This document shows positions 1 through 11,939 of a stretch of DNA of 64,000 nucleotides, piece by piece. A program made the position numbers and the translations under genes. The DNA is taken from NCBI RefSeq assembly GCF_000208745.1, contig NC_030854.1, positions 1,774,936 to 1,838,935 of the forward strand. The letters run 5' to 3'. The number at the start of each line of letters is the position of its first letter. Position 1 is the stretch's first letter. The notes beneath the pieces were generated by a model. That model did no database searches and was not told the origin of the DNA. It saw only the letters and a program-made list of their open reading frames with translations. This stretch comes from Theobroma cacao (lineage: Eukaryota > Streptophyta > Magnoliopsida > Malvales > Malvaceae).

Positions 1-3000
1 TTTTTAAAATTAAATATTTTATTTTATTTTTTAATATTTTAAGTTAAATATTAATATACACCAAACTTATACTTATAGACTTAATATAAAAGTGTTTTTA
101 TTGTTCTCCAAAAAATATCTTACATCGTAAGTTATTTTACATGATCAACTTTATTGACTTGTAAAATATTTTAGATTTAAAATTATTTTTTTTATTTTTT
201 AAATAAAAATAAATTGAAAAATATTTTTTAAAAAATATATTACTTCAAAACAATCATACTCTTGATTTGAAAACCTGTCCACCCGGATTCTGATTTTTTG
301 TAATAAAAAAGAAGCGTTATCTTATTGGATCAAGATGAGACGAAACCTGGTGATACGTAAACTTTTACCTTCGCTAAACAAAACTGATGTTGAAGACCAG
401 GAATAGAAGCAAAGTAAACTTTGTTGGCTTGACCCACCACTCTCAGGCCCAATTCTTTGATCTTGGTCAATCTCTCACGTCACAAAACTCGGACCAAATC
501 ATTGTAGGCCGGCTACGCGCTGCCAAAGGTCAGATCCAACATTATTTTTAGCTAGCCCTACAAACATTATTCCCTTTATGGTCACAATATGAAGCCCACA
601 TTTCTATTTTGCTACTTATATTTGATGGGATGTTATTGATTTTGTTTTTAAACATTTGATTTATTAATTGGTATATAAAATTTTATTTTTTTGATTTTTT
701 TTTAAATTCAAATTTTTTATCTTTAATGAAGTGATAATATCATTGATTGTCAATGTATCTAATATAGTCCTTGTATCTTAATGCCGTTTTGCTAAATTTT
801 ATTGAGTGAAGTACAATGATTATGAAAAGGAAAAAGAGAAAAGGGAAAAGGGAAAGGTGAAAAAACATATCTGTATTTTCCCCTGGGGATGTAGCAATAA
901 AGGGAGGCGTGTGAGCGTGAGTGGCTTTGTCAAGTCTTTAGCAAGGGGGGATGTGGTGGCGCAAAGTAGAGACCAGACCATTATTTTAAAGGAGGTTTGG
1001 GGATGTTTCCCTTTCACCGAACCACGTTGGGTTAAGGATGGCTCAGAGACGTCAGGTCAGACCACTGAGCGCACCACCCAGGGAGGTCACACCCCTCTCC
1101 CCACACCTCCACTCTCACCGATCCCCATACAAATTCTGCAGCCTTTCTTTGTACTGTGTTTTTTTTTCCTTTTAGTATTCAATTTTAAAAGGAAAATATA
1201 TTAACACTTTATTACTGTACTTCATCACATGTGCAGATATCTGCATGTTTTGAGCACCAAAATGCTCAATCAGGACCGTTAAAGTTCGGTTCTGATCATG
1301 GGCTTGTTTGGATCAGACGGTGAGAGGTGAAGGCAGAGTAAGAGCTGGGGTAAGTTTAACAAGTAAAGCCTATAATTCCCCTTCATTCCCTACCACAAAA
1401 AGCTGTTGGCTATCTTCGGGGGGAGCACGGGGCGGTGGGGTTCATGGTGAAGAAGATTAGGGGAGGATCTCCCTCAATTTTACAACAGGTTTGACATGTC
1501 AAATCAGCTTTATGATTCCAAAGATACCCCTTTCTGCTTTTGTTTCCAGTTTTAGCCCAACAATTTCCTGTGTAACTATGCTTTGGATCCTGATGGAATA
1601 ACCTGTTCAATTAAATTCAGACTAGGGTAAAAAGAGCAAATAATTTGGACTTTTATCTTTTGTTGCTTTTTTTTATTTAAACATTTTCCTTTCTTAAATA
1701 GCTTGTTTTTTCAAATTCATTTATTTTAGCATTCATAATTTTCGAGAAAGAGAAACAAAATTAAAAAATAATAATTTTCTTATAATAAAAGTATAGAATT
1801 ATTTTTAAAATATTTTCACATTAAATTTAGGATTTATATTTTATGCAATATATATTATTATTTAATCATAAAGTATTACCTTATAAATATGTAAAAATAT
1901 AAATAGTTTTAAAATTATGAATATTTATTTTTTAAAGTTCTTAACTTTTAAAATTTTTTATTAATAAAGTAATAATATTTTATTTATTAAATAATATATA
2001 AAATTTATATATCGATAATGTATTAAATATAAACTTTAAGTTTAATAGTTGATATATTAGAATCAATTACGAAGACTTTAGAGAGGTATTGTTTTATATG
2101 ATTTTGTATATATTTCAATTTGATTTATAATTTAAGGCTTTACATAAATATTACAATAAATTTTCACAAAATTTTTATACTTGGAATCTCACACAAGTAA
2201 ATTAATTTGTGATGCATTAGATAAATATATTTATTTTCAGTAGTAATCATAACAATTTTCTTATGACGCTCGTTAATAAAATTTTTAAAATGTAATCAAA
2301 GTACTATTCACCAAAGCAAAGTTTTTATAATATAAATAGCTGTAATTTTTTTTATTTTTTTTAATTTGAACTATGACAAGAAGAAAATAATATCCTCATC
2401 TACCTAAATGACCTAAAGCCTAAAGGACAAAGTTCATGAAAATATAATACACACAAATATTGAAAGACAAAAGCAGTAGTACCACTAGTATTTTAAAGTA
2501 AAAACCAGGCAAGAAAAGCTGTCATTTTTTTTATATAATACTTTTAATTGCAGAATTAATTAAAATAAATAAATACAAAAAAGTGGAGAAAAAAAAAAGA
2601 AAACGAAAAAGAAAGGGGAAAAAAAGAGAAACGAGCGTAACTTATCACTGACATCTGAGAGGCGCTTCTGAGCGCAGCAGAAGGTCGAGTCTACATCAGA
2701 CTCGTCTCCTTGTGCCGCGAAACGCGGACTACAGTCCCCCCTTCCCGGCCCCCTCAGTCTGGGTCCCACTATCCTACGTGGCATCCCCCTCCTTCCCTCG
2801 ATAATCCCCCCTTCTGGAAATATCCTTTCCATCTCCTACTCCCCCCCACCTCCACTAATCACTATCAGACTGATTCTTTGAATGATCAAGGCGTTGATTG
2901 AAAGGTTCGACGATTTTCACCATGTTAACGCCCACACCATAGCATTTTCTTGGTCGAGGTCACGTCTGCATATGTTGCATGGAAATGGAAAAGGCCAGAA

Positions 3001-3640
3001 TTTTTTTTTAAAAAAGGGGGAAATTCGTAGCAGTATTTTGCTAACGTACGCCGGAATTTTGTATTTAATGGTGCGACAGAGCACTGGTTGACCATGCCTA
3101 GACTCGTTAAATTAATTAATTTAGTAACTATTAGAGAATTAGGGGAAAGTGATGGCGATTTCGGGTAGGACCGTAGGGGACCATGGATCTAACATTTCTC
3201 GGGTTGACAAATATACCTAACCCGGTTCCCAATAAATAAGGTACCTATCCCAGGTGGCTTTAATTGGAGTTTCTTGCGAAACCAATTAACGGCTCTGATT
3301 TAGCTGTTATTTCGCCTTCCATGACCGCTCGAATTCGTTATTACAAGAATTATTTATATAAAAAATAAAAAAAAGAAAATAACGGAAATCCAAACTGAAA
3401 GCCGAGGAAGAATGGAGGCAGGCAGGAGCATTTTAAGCGCTGAAATCGAGCGCGTACGCCATTTTCTTTCTCTCCGTAGTTTAATCAAAGCTTACTGGGC
3501 TTAAAAGGAACAAAAGGTTTCGCTGTCTGTCTACACGAAACGTAGGGTAGAGAGTAGGGAGTGAAAGGAAGCGGAGAGGGAGAAGAGTAGGGAGGGAAAG
3601 GGGCAGGGTGCAGGGACTCTGACGTAAGCACATTCCTCAA
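1..3640. other. Intergenic region upstream of AS1
   Basis: No convincing coding region is seen. The stretches 1-260 and about 1660-2580 are very AT-rich. A comparatively GC-rich island lies at about 2640-3330, with CpG-containing sequence and several GCGC/CGCG motifs, and is the likely distal promoter of AS1. Open frames here are short, lack family motifs and have low-complexity compositions. Confidence 0.6.
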
Positions 3641-3649
3641 AACACGTCA

Positions 3650-3906
3650 GCACAGACCCCTCTCTCTTTTGAAAATACGGACCTTTTGCTGCAGTTTTCT
3701 TCTTTTTTTTTTTTTTTTTTGTTTTGGTTTTCCTTTCTCTTCTCAGTCTCACTCGCGTGCCTCTCCCTCACGCCCCAACTGTCAGATNTCTTCTCAGTCT
3801 CACTCGCGTGCCTCTCCCTCACGCCCCAACTGTCAGATCTCTTTCTCTCTCTAAATTTTACTGTTTCTCACCACTGTTAACCTTTTTCATCTTCAACCCC
3901 CTCTTC

Positions 3907-3937
<31 letters not shown>

Positions 3938-4191
3938 CTTTTTCTTGTTATTCTTAGTTCTTCGTCTCTTTCTCTCTCTCTCTCTCTAGGCTAAGATTTT
4001 TCTCTCTCTAGAAGGTGTGCGTATCTGTGTGTGTGTGTGTGTGTGTGTGTGTGAGTGTGTGTGTTTGGGGAGTTTCGACTTTCGATTTTGGTTTTGTTTT
4101 CTTTTCCATTTGTGTTGTCCGGGGAGAGATTAAAGCTAGAAGATGCAATGAAGGCAGAGTTTAAATTTGAACCCTTGATTAAAGAAAAATG
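3650..4191 (+). other. AS1: AS1 5' leader exon (untranslated), approximate start
   Basis: This pyrimidine-rich stretch ends at a strong donor (AAATG|GTAAGC, intron starts 4192) that pairs with an acceptor at 6254-6255 (GTGCAG|ATACA), just upstream of the AS1 start codon. It holds a CT microsatellite (about 3908-3932) and a GT microsatellite (about 4026-4064). The first leader ATG, at 4143, opens a two-codon uORF (ATG CAA TGA). A second ATG at 4148 reads 14 codons and stops just across the splice junction. The transcription start is not visible; 3650 is a guess from composition. That the region is leader is inferred from the splice pairing and from the 5'UTR intron I recall for Arabidopsis AS1. 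Confidence 0.6.
3738..3838 (+). repeat. Perfect 50-bp direct duplication flanking a single N
   Basis: Bases 3738-3787 and 3789-3838 are identical (both start TCTTCTCAGTC and end AACTGTCAGAT) and are separated only by the ambiguous base N at 3788. Two identical contig ends abutted with one N is the expected look of an unmerged overlap, so the second copy is probably an assembly artefact inside the AS1 leader. Confidence 0.85.
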
Positions 4192-5932
4192 GTAAGCTAC
4201 CTTTTTTTTTTGTTTCTCATTTTCAAATTAAGGTTGAATTTGTTTCATACCCCTTTTTTTTAGCTTCTTTGTGTCGTGTTTAGTGAAGTTAAAAAAGCTT
4301 GCTTTGGATTTCTCTTTGGGCTTGAAAGAATCTGTTTTTTTTTTATTCTTTAAGCAATGAAGGCTCTGTTTAATTTTGCTGCAAATGTAAGAAAAAATGA
4401 TTCTTTTTAACTGTGGGAGGTTAGAGTCCGAATCAAGATTTTGTTTTCTTAGTTTTCTCGGCTGCCAAACGGTGAATGGATGTGCGGTTTCTAGTTGAAG
4501 ATTTTGAGGGAAGCCCCTGCTCTGTGACCAATCCCCTGACTGCTTAAGCATTATATAAACAAATTCTTTGTGGACAAATTATGGCCAAAACGTGTTACTT
4601 TTTACTTAAAGTTTCTCCTTTTATTAAGCAAAAAAAAAAAAAAAAGGTCTCCTCTTGGACAAGACAGTGTGTTCTTTTTCTTCATTTGTTCTTAAAATTG
4701 GGCTTCTAAGAAGAGTAATTATCAATGAAGAGTTACCCGTGAACAGCTTTTCTTGCTAAAATTCCATAATATCCCGGGCCTTATCCGGGGGAATGTTCAT
4801 CTTCACCCAAATCTGTTGATCAATAGGTTGTTGATCAATAGGTTATACGTTTTATCCTGCAACTGTGATTTTGTTAAGATTTTATTTCACAATTACGGAA
4901 GATAATTTGAGTAAATATCTTGAAATTTGTGGGATTATTCATGTCATAACATCCTTGTTTGATTGATTTGTTACTTCCCATCTTGAATAAACTGTCATCG
5001 GATTTGTTTATATACTTCTTTTAGACATTTTTTATGCGGTGTTTTAGTAGATTGGTTTTAGTTAATAGCTTAAACGAGGGTAAAAATAGTCGTTGATGTG
5101 TAACATGAAAGTCTCCCCGTATTGCGATAGATACCAGCTGTTAGCTGTGGTTCGTACAATTTGGTTGTAATCTGGTGTCAGAGGCCGCTGGGGAGATTTA
5201 TATACACCAATTTGGCATCAAATGGAGATTCTTGGATATGAGTTTCATCAATTATTGTACCACATGTCATCTTTTTGCACATTTTTTTGCTGACTCCAAT
5301 ACTGATTGTCATCACTGGCTGTATAATTGATTTTGCTATGACAGAACTGAAATTTGTGTATTCAGTCATTGCTTAAAAGCATTCCTCTGGAGATATTTGA
5401 TCCTATTTTAATATTTTAATAATTCTTTTTTGTTTCCCAAATTTGAACTGTTTCTCCTTGTCATTTCTGTGCATTGTTTGGTAGTATTATGCTGCTCAAG
5501 TTTTGTACTGACTTTATAATCAATGCCAAGTTGTACCAGCACTTATCATCATTTATCGACACATTCATTTAACAGCTTGAATGTGCATTCTCATTTTGAT
5601 GATTAATTAGATATATCTTTATTTGTGTACCGGCAATTTTGTCAATTCTTAGTTGAAACTAGAGAATCTCAAGTGCTATTTTAGCCTAGACTTTATTATT
5701 ATTTTGTACAATGCGGAAATTCTGACATTATATTCAATCAGTTTCCTCATACATATTTTCTATCTGACTTCATTGGTACCTGGCTTGTGGTATTGTGAGC
5801 AAAGGTGCCATTTTTGTGGTTGTAAACTATTAGTAGCTATCTGAGTCAAGAAATTTTATATGGTATTTGGAGTTCTTGATATCCCACATTTAATTGTCTT
5901 AAAATTTATTCTTGAGTAGCTCCTGATCTCAG

Positions 5933-6033
5933 TGGATTATGCTGGAGAAGTTTATGGCCCATGCAATGGTGACTTATGTGCCGGGTGGTTGGTGTAATTC
6001 TGCATCAAGATTGGGCTTAAATAGATAGCCAGG
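5933..6033 (+). other. AS1: Candidate alternative leader exon inside the AS1 5'UTR intron
   Basis: A 101-bp segment is bounded by an acceptor-like TGATCTCAG (ending 5932) and a strong donor CAGG|GTAAGT (GT at 6034-6035). Including it would extend the leader uORF that starts at 4148 from 14 to 27 codons. The acceptor has a weak polypyrimidine tract, so inclusion is uncertain. Confidence 0.3.
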
Positions 6034-6262
6034 GTAAGTCACATGGTATTTTTTCTGTCAAATTTCCATGTTTTGTACCTTGTTTTATGATACTTGTTTT
6101 AGTCAAGGACTGGAAAGTGCTGTGGGCAATGGCATTGTTATAAGTTTATTCTTAATTACTCATCTTCCTGATTTTTGAGTTTGTTGCTGTTGGATCCGTT
6201 TGTTATCACTTGCGTATTAGCAGAGTGATGGTTGAACTTACTGATCTTCGTGCAGATACATT

Positions 6263-6334
6263 ATGAGGAGCTTAGGGCAATGGGAAGTGGTGTTTGCACC
6301 TGGAAATGAAGGAGAGGCAGCGTTGGAGAGCTGA
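6263..6334 (+). promoter_or_regulatory. AS1: Upstream ORFs overlapping the AS1 start codon
   Basis: After the last leader splice, two ATGs precede the AS1 ATG (6306). The ATG at 6263 opens a 23-aa frame, +1 to AS1, that runs through the main start and ends at 6334. The ATG at 6280 opens a nine-residue frame (MGSGVCTWK) whose stop overlaps the AS1 start as A-ATGA (TGA 6307-6309, ATG 6306-6308). This arrangement suggests translational damping or termination-reinitiation; the effect is inferred, the frames are seen directly. Confidence 0.55.
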
Positions 6335-7379
6335 AGAGGACGCTTTGTTACATGCATACGTGAAACAATATGGACCAAGGGAGTGGAACCTTGTTTCACA
6401 GCGCATGAACACACCCCTAAACAGGGATGCAAAATCTTGCTTAGAAAGGTGGAATAACTACCTCAAACCTGGTATCAAGAAGGGATCTCTTACTGAAGAG
6501 GAGCAGCGTCTTGTAATCCGTCTTCAAGCCAAGCACGGCAATAAGTGGAAGAAAATTGCAGCCGAAGTCCCTGGCAGAACTGCTAAAAGACTGGGCAAGT
6601 GGTGGGAAGTGTTCAAAGAGAAGCAACAAAGGGAACAAAAGGAGAAGAATAAGACAGTTGATTCAATTGAGGAGGGCAAGTACGATAGGATTTTAGAAAC
6701 TTTTGCAGAGAAACTAGTGAAAGAGAGGCATAGCTCAGCCTTTTCCATGGCTACTTCTAATGGGGGCTTTCTTCATACCGACCCACCTTCCCCTGCTCCA
6801 ACTCTTCTTCCACCTTGGCTTTCTAATTCCAGCACTGCCCCTGCTGTCAGGCCACCATCCCCTTCAGTGACTCTAACCCTATCTCCCTCGACAGTGACAG
6901 CTGCTCCACCAATCCCATGGCTGCAGCCTGAGAGGATGTCAGAAAATACCCCTGTTGTTTTGGGAAATATGGTGCCCTATGGATCAATTCCTCCTTGTGG
7001 TGAGAACCCGCTGGTATCTGAACTGGTGGAGTGCTGCAGGGAGCTGGAAGAAGGGCAACGTGCTTGGGTTGCGCACAAAAAGGAAGCAGCCTGGAGGTTA
7101 AGAAGGGTAGAGTTACAACTGGAATCGGAGAAGGCATGCCGTAGAAGGGAGAAAATGGAAGAAATAGAGTCGAAGGTGAAGGCTTTAAGGGAAGAGCAGA
7201 AGGCTACTCTTGATAGAATTGAAGCTGAATACAGGGAACAGCTAGAAGGGCTAAGGAGGGATGCGGAAGCAAAGGAGCAAAAATTAGCTGAGCAATGGGC
7301 TGCAAAGCACTTGCGTCTTACTAAGTTTCTTGAACAAATGGGGTGCAGACCCAGGCTCACTGAGCCTAATGGCCGGTGA
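6306..7379 (+). CDS. AS1: ASYMMETRIC LEAVES1 / PHANTASTICA-type MYB transcription factor
   Basis: AS1 is a nuclear MYB-domain repressor that, with the LOB-domain partner AS2, silences class-I KNOX genes in leaf primordia and sets leaf polarity. The 357-aa frame is uninterrupted, which fits AS1/PHAN/RS2 genes (one coding exon, length about 360 aa). Two MYB repeats occupy residues about 4-108 and include the family signatures [44 protein letters not shown] and [13 protein letters not shown] Pro/Ser-rich linker follows, then a long charged C-terminal coiled coil (about 245-340) used for dimerisation and AS2 binding. The start chosen is MKERQRW at 6306, matching the invariant family N-terminus; a reading frame continues a little upstream but without ATG. 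One slight oddity is Asn in [10 protein letters not shown] where many orthologues have Lys. Confidence 0.97.
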   Translation: MKERQRWRAEEDALLHAYVKQYGPREWNLVSQRMNTPLNRDAKSCLERWNNYLKPGIKKGSLTEEEQRLVIRLQAKHGNKWKKIAAEVPGRTAKRLGKWWEVFKEKQQREQKEKNKTVDSIEEGKYDRILETFAEKLVKERHSSAFSMATSNGGFLHTDPPSPAPTLLPPWLSNSSTAPAVRPPSPSVTLTLSPSTVTAAPPIPWLQPERMSENTPVVLGNMVPYGSIPPCGENPLVSELVECCRELEEGQRAWVAHKKEAAWRLRRVELQLESEKACRRREKMEEIESKVKALREEQKATLDRIEAEYREQLEGLRRDAEAKEQKLAEQWAAKHLRLTKFLEQMGCRPRLTEPNGR

Positions 7380-7816
7380 GGAAGATCAGCTCTACGCGGT
7401 TCGACATTCTGCTTTCAAAAGACTGCGTTGCTGCACATCCTTTTTGATCATGTGTCTATTCTCTTCTCAAATTCTACGATAGATGTCTATTTATATTTTC
7501 TATCTACTTATCCCTTTGGCACTCTGAATGGAAGGCAGCATTAGCTGAACTTGCTCTGTCTTGCATTCACTTCTTAAAAATATATTAAATTTATATCCCA
7601 ACCATTGCACGAAACTGTTTGAATCCTTTTCAGAATGAGAGGAGGATATAATCGTTTGATCAGATATGGCATTGGTTTCCGGAGGACAAGGAGTCTGATT
7701 TCACATACATGGAGGCAGATGCCTGTAATACCTGCCATTGGTGGGGTTTGTCAATTGAGAGATGAAAATGTTTGCATGTTATATTGTATCTTGTTCATTC
7801 TCGCCCCTGCACCTGC
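7380..7816 (+). other. AS1 3' UTR and downstream sequence
   Basis: Non-coding sequence after the AS1 stop. A polypyrimidine tract and CAG at about 7624-7634 resemble a 3' splice acceptor, so the 3' UTR may be spliced. The 63-codon frame starting at 7635 has no recognisable motif and is most simply 3' UTR. The tandem block begins about 7817. Confidence 0.4.
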
Positions 7817-8010
7817 TGATGTGTAATCTTGAAATTTTTGTATTTTCTATTATATTGTTAGTGAAATGGCAGGAATTACCTTTTTGTATTTGAGAAATTG
7901 AAGGTTTTTAGCTTATATGATTTCTTTCGAGAAACTCTGTGCAAGATGTTATAATGGCAATTTATTTCTCCATATATACATACACACGCTTCTGTTTCGC
8001 ACCCAAATCT

Positions 8011-8118
8011 TTTAATGTCCAATGTCCTGGTGATTCTTTTTCTTTGCTTTGCAAGATTTTACCATTTAATGACCAATGTCTTAGTGATTCTTTTTCTTTG
8101 CTTTGCAAGATTTTACCA
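8011..8118 (+). repeat. 54-bp tandem duplication
   Basis: Two nearly identical 54-bp units (8011-8064, 8065-8118), each with TTTAATG, CCAATGTC and GCAAGATTTTACCAT. Unit B has a single copy near 15026, so this doubling postdates the segmental duplication or was lost in B. Confidence 0.8.
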
Positions 8119-8419
8119 TTGTAAATCCTCCCTTGGTAAAAGAATTTAGCCAACAGTGAGTTAAGAAAAAGGGATAAAACGAGTTTGTATGAGAGCAACA
8201 TTATCATGATTGTGTTTCATAGGAAACTTATGACACCAAAAATTTAGAAAAGTTGTAAAAGAGTGGTCCATTGAAACTATAGGGCAATTTTAACTGCATT
8301 TTAGTCTTGTAATGCTGAAAAAGGGAACATATACATATATAAACACATGGTGCAGTACTCATTCAGAAAGTACAGCAAAGAAGCCAAAACTAAAGTTATC
8401 ACATCGATAGCATGCTTAC

Positions 8420-11400
8420 CTCAGACTGTTCTCCATGTTGATGTAGTGTCATAGATGTATGCTTATGTTGTTGCCTTGTGGCTTGCTCATCATTTTCTTG
8501 TCCAGCTCGAGCTTGTTGCTCATGTTGTTGCCTTGTGGCTTGCTCATCATTTTCTTGTTTAGCTCGAGCTGGTTGCTCATGTTGTTGCCTTATGGCTTGC
8601 TCATCATTTTCTTGTCCAGCTCGAGCTTGTTGCTCATGTTGCTACCCTATGACTTGCAAGTGCCTCAGAACAGTTTTCATAATCGAAACTGCCTATTTAT
8701 CCCTGGCTCATAGTAAAACTACAAATGGGGGATAAGCCTTATCAAGCTACTATTTCAAGTCTCATGACTAATTAATAGGCTAAATATCTTGAATATTTAA
8801 ACAAAGGATAAAAACAAAGTATAAGAAGTATAGCCTCTATAATTTACCAATCTCATGATCAATTTTTTTTTATGATAATCATTATTATTTGATGAATGGT
8901 AAATATGAGAAATGAATCAAAAGTTGCATACGTCTAGGATAAATGTGTACACATGCTCACATGCATGTGCATGTTAGTATATTCATAATTAATAACTTAA
9001 GTAACGACAAAAAGTAAGTATATATGTATCGAGATATTACGATAAAGTAACGACAGGTATATATGCATAGTTTTTACGAAAATTTAGAATCTTTTATAGA
9101 AAATGAAATGATTTGTGTATTAATTAATAGCTTACTTTTCAAAATCAGTCAATATCTGTTTTTTTTTAAATCAATATAATTACATGTAAAAATTTGAGGC
9201 AATTAGAAAAGAAATTATAGTGTCAAACTTGTTTTTAAGTGAACAGTTACTGAGGTCATTCACAAAGAATAGATATGTAGTGCTATTTGTTTGAGATTCT
9301 TTTAAGCTTTTTTCCATGATATATTTTCTTTACAGAACAAAGCCAAGAAAGCATAAATTAGGGGTTGTAATAGTAAATGAAGTGTATGGGATAAAACCTT
9401 CTTTAGGTTTTTTTTTTTTTTTAGTTTTATATCGTGTTCATGTAATCTCGAAGGTACAATTTATATCCCCCCCTATTTGTATCATCTTACTTTATTACTA
9501 ATAAAACTTTAATAGGATAACTGGGCTCTGTGAAAACTTCCAGCATAAAAAAAAATGAAGTGTATGGGATAATCTTTTCTATTAACCTACATTGAACATC
9601 AACATAACAATGAGTTTTCAGTGAAGAAATGATAAATTAATAATCTTCAGCTCTAAGTTCTTCAAGCATTAGAAAATTATATTATTTTGTTGGGTATACT
9701 TCAAGTCCTCCTGACTAATAGGCTATATATTTTGAATATTTAGACAAAGGATAGAAACGAAGTATAGGAAACAAAGACTTTGTTATTTACTGAACTCATG
9801 ATCAATTTTTTTTCTCATGATCATTTAATGGAAGGTAAACATGAGAGATGGATCAAAGATTGCGTAATTATGCATATGTACACATGTGCGCGCATGTATG
9901 TACGCGTTTATTAATATATTCATGACAATTAAATTATGTAATGACAAATAGTAAATACGTATGTACTATGACAAAGTAACGACAAGCATAAATACATGAT
10001 TTTCACGAAAATTTAAATTTTTTTGTAAAAATGAACAACGTATGTACTTGCCAAGATCAGGTAATATATCTCTTAATTAAAACAATATATATTGTATTAA
10101 ATTTGTGGACAATTGTTACATCATGCATTTCTTTTCATGCAATGTGAATTTTGGATTAAATAAGGTGAGGCAAAAAAGATCGGTGTAAACAAAGCCAAGA
10201 AAGCATAAACTAGAGGTAGTAACTATCAAATGAAGTGTACGTGATCAACTTTTCTCTTAACCTATAATATTTAGCACCACTATAACAGTAATTACTATTA
10301 ATCAGCAGCTTTAAGTTCTTCAAGCATCAGTATGTTTTGTTGGGTATACACCACTAGTATTATAGGTAGATATACTTTTCAATTACCCTTTTTTTTCTCT
10401 TGGCTTAATTTCCAGAATGATATTATAATTTCTTTAAATATAAGCCATCAATAAACTAATTGTGATATCATGCATTTCATTTTTTTAGATTTGATAAAAC
10501 TTAAATCTTAGCTTTTATACTTAAACCCTTCAGTAGTAAAACTGAACCTAGTTGATCAGTTATTGTATTTGCTAAGAAGTTAAGAATTTGTTTTTAAGAG
10601 ACCAAAGGACAAATGTTGGATAAGTGGAATAGGTTGTAATTAGATCAGCTTAACATAACTTTCTTCTAATTTGAAAGGTTAGATTTATCTCTTTTTTTTT
10701 TTCAATGCATTTCCACTAATTTAAGCAAACTTGATGTTTTGATTACTTAGGAGGGATCTTAAGAACTAATAATCATGTCTACTACAAGTCTTAAATGGAT
10801 TCAAAAGAAAAGAAGTCGAGAGATGAAACAACCTTATCTATTTTACCAAAGTACTTTAGGGAGGTACATGGTCTTTCCTCTACTTGCCATCTCGCTGGCA
10901 ATCCTATAACTTCCAATCTTTATAAGTAGGCATTATAAGTAATGGGTACTGATCTACAAGTGGCTTCCATGCTAAAGGTTCTGCATCAATGGCAATTTCA
11001 TCAGTTTCAGTTTCATCCATTCTAGGTTGTGGAGCACCATCATTCTCCGAGTTTTGTTTAGCTTTTCCGTTATCAGATCCTTTTAGCGATGTTGAATCAC
11101 TAGTATATGCCATTTTGGGCTATCAAGCACCATCACTTTTTAAAATTTTTTCAGCTTTTCCCCTATCATATTCTTTTCCTGGTGTTGAATCACCAACATT
11201 TGCCATTTTGGTTTGTCAAGCATCACCATTTTTCAGGTTTTCTTCAGCTTTCTCCTTATCAAATTCTTTTCCCGGTGTTGAATCACCATTATCCGCCACT
11301 TTGGTTATCTGTCGAACACCATCACTTTTTGAGGTTTTCTTCAACCTTGTCCTTATTAGATTCTTTTACCGATGTTGAATCACCAGTATCTGCCATTTTA

Positions 11401-11655
11401 GTTTGTTGAGCATTGCCATGTTCCAGGTTTTCTTCATCTTTTCCCTTATCAGATTCTTTTCCCGATGTTGAATCACCAATATCCACCATTTTAGACTATT
11501 GAACGCCATCTTTTTTTAGGTTTCCTTTAGTTTTTTCCTTATCAGATTCTTTTCCCTGCCATTTGAGTTTATTGAGCACCATCCCTTTTTTGGTTTTCTT
11601 CAGCTTGTCCCTTATCAAATTCCTTTCTTGGTGTTGAATCACTAGTATCCGTCAT
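8420..11655 (-). pseudogene. Broken tandem copy of the MBD gene
   Basis: Reading on the minus strand, the ATG at 11655 opens the same repeat-rich N-terminus as the intact neighbour (MTDTSDSTPRKEFDK). The frame meets a stop in the first repeat (TAA at 11569-11571, where the intact gene reads CAG), followed by a small deletion. About six or seven further copies of the 31-aa repeat can still be traced to about 11000. The MBD first half (about 10870-10960) carries an in-frame TAG and a frameshift. The second MBD exon (8420-8718) keeps its acceptor, YYEPG and the Gln-rich tail, but has lost one base after QFR, giving a TGA. The five basic-module exons of the intact gene are absent: sequence passes from about 8330 directly into exon 2 flanks. 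A truncated protein cannot be excluded but is unlikely. Confidence 0.85.
9375..9572 (+). mobile_element. Truncated LINE-like (non-LTR) insertion with target-site duplication
   Basis: An identical 20-bp sequence (core AATGAAGTGTATGGG) occurs at 9375-9394 and 9553-9572. Between them lie about 158 bp ending in an A tract (from about 9546), the hallmark of target-primed reverse transcription. The inserted sequence ends with TTACTAATAAAACTTTAAT, which resembles 3' ends of plant L1-type LINEs. Related sites at about 18079 (unit B) and 10215 (unit A) lack the insert and act as empty sites. It lies in the intron of the MBD pseudogene. The source could also be a processed cellular mRNA. Confidence 0.6.
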
Positions 11656-11939
11656 TTTCAACCTTTGAAAGACTCAAACAAAGGTAGCATTTCACAGACA
11701 ACTACAAGGGCTCTCCAAAGTTCATCAAAATGAAAAAAAGAATGAAACAAAATCATATTAAAAAGAAGAAGAAAAGATTCTTTTGAGTTGTCATATACAT
11801 GCAACGAATAGTAAGGTGGCACGTAAGGTAAAAGAAATCGAATTGCAGGATTAGGACAAAAATATTTAATGCTAAAGCTTAATTAGGATTATTTACCAAA
11901 TCCAAGATAAAAATGCTAAGCTTTGTTACTACTAATATT

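Noticed and set aside
806..1204. 132-codon frame near the left edge
   Set aside because: Non-ATG start, low-complexity Lys/Glu start and no family motif; probably chance in intergenic DNA.
2560..2832. 90-codon minus frame in the GC-rich island
   Set aside because: Composition follows the local GC-rich promoter sequence and ends in poly-Phe from an A tract; no domain.
6847..7360. Long minus-strand frames opposite AS1
   Set aside because: Antisense shadows of the AS1 coding sequence.
8459..8735. Plus-strand repetitive Leu/Cys-rich frames (MLMLLPCGLLIIF type)
   Set aside because: They are antisense shadows of the Gln-rich repeats of the MBD pseudogene exon on the minus strand.
10989..11409. 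Plus-strand repetitive frames with FSAFPLSYSFPGVES-like units
   Set aside because: Antisense shadow of the 31-aa repeats in pseudogene exon 1; the minus-strand reading matches the intact gene.
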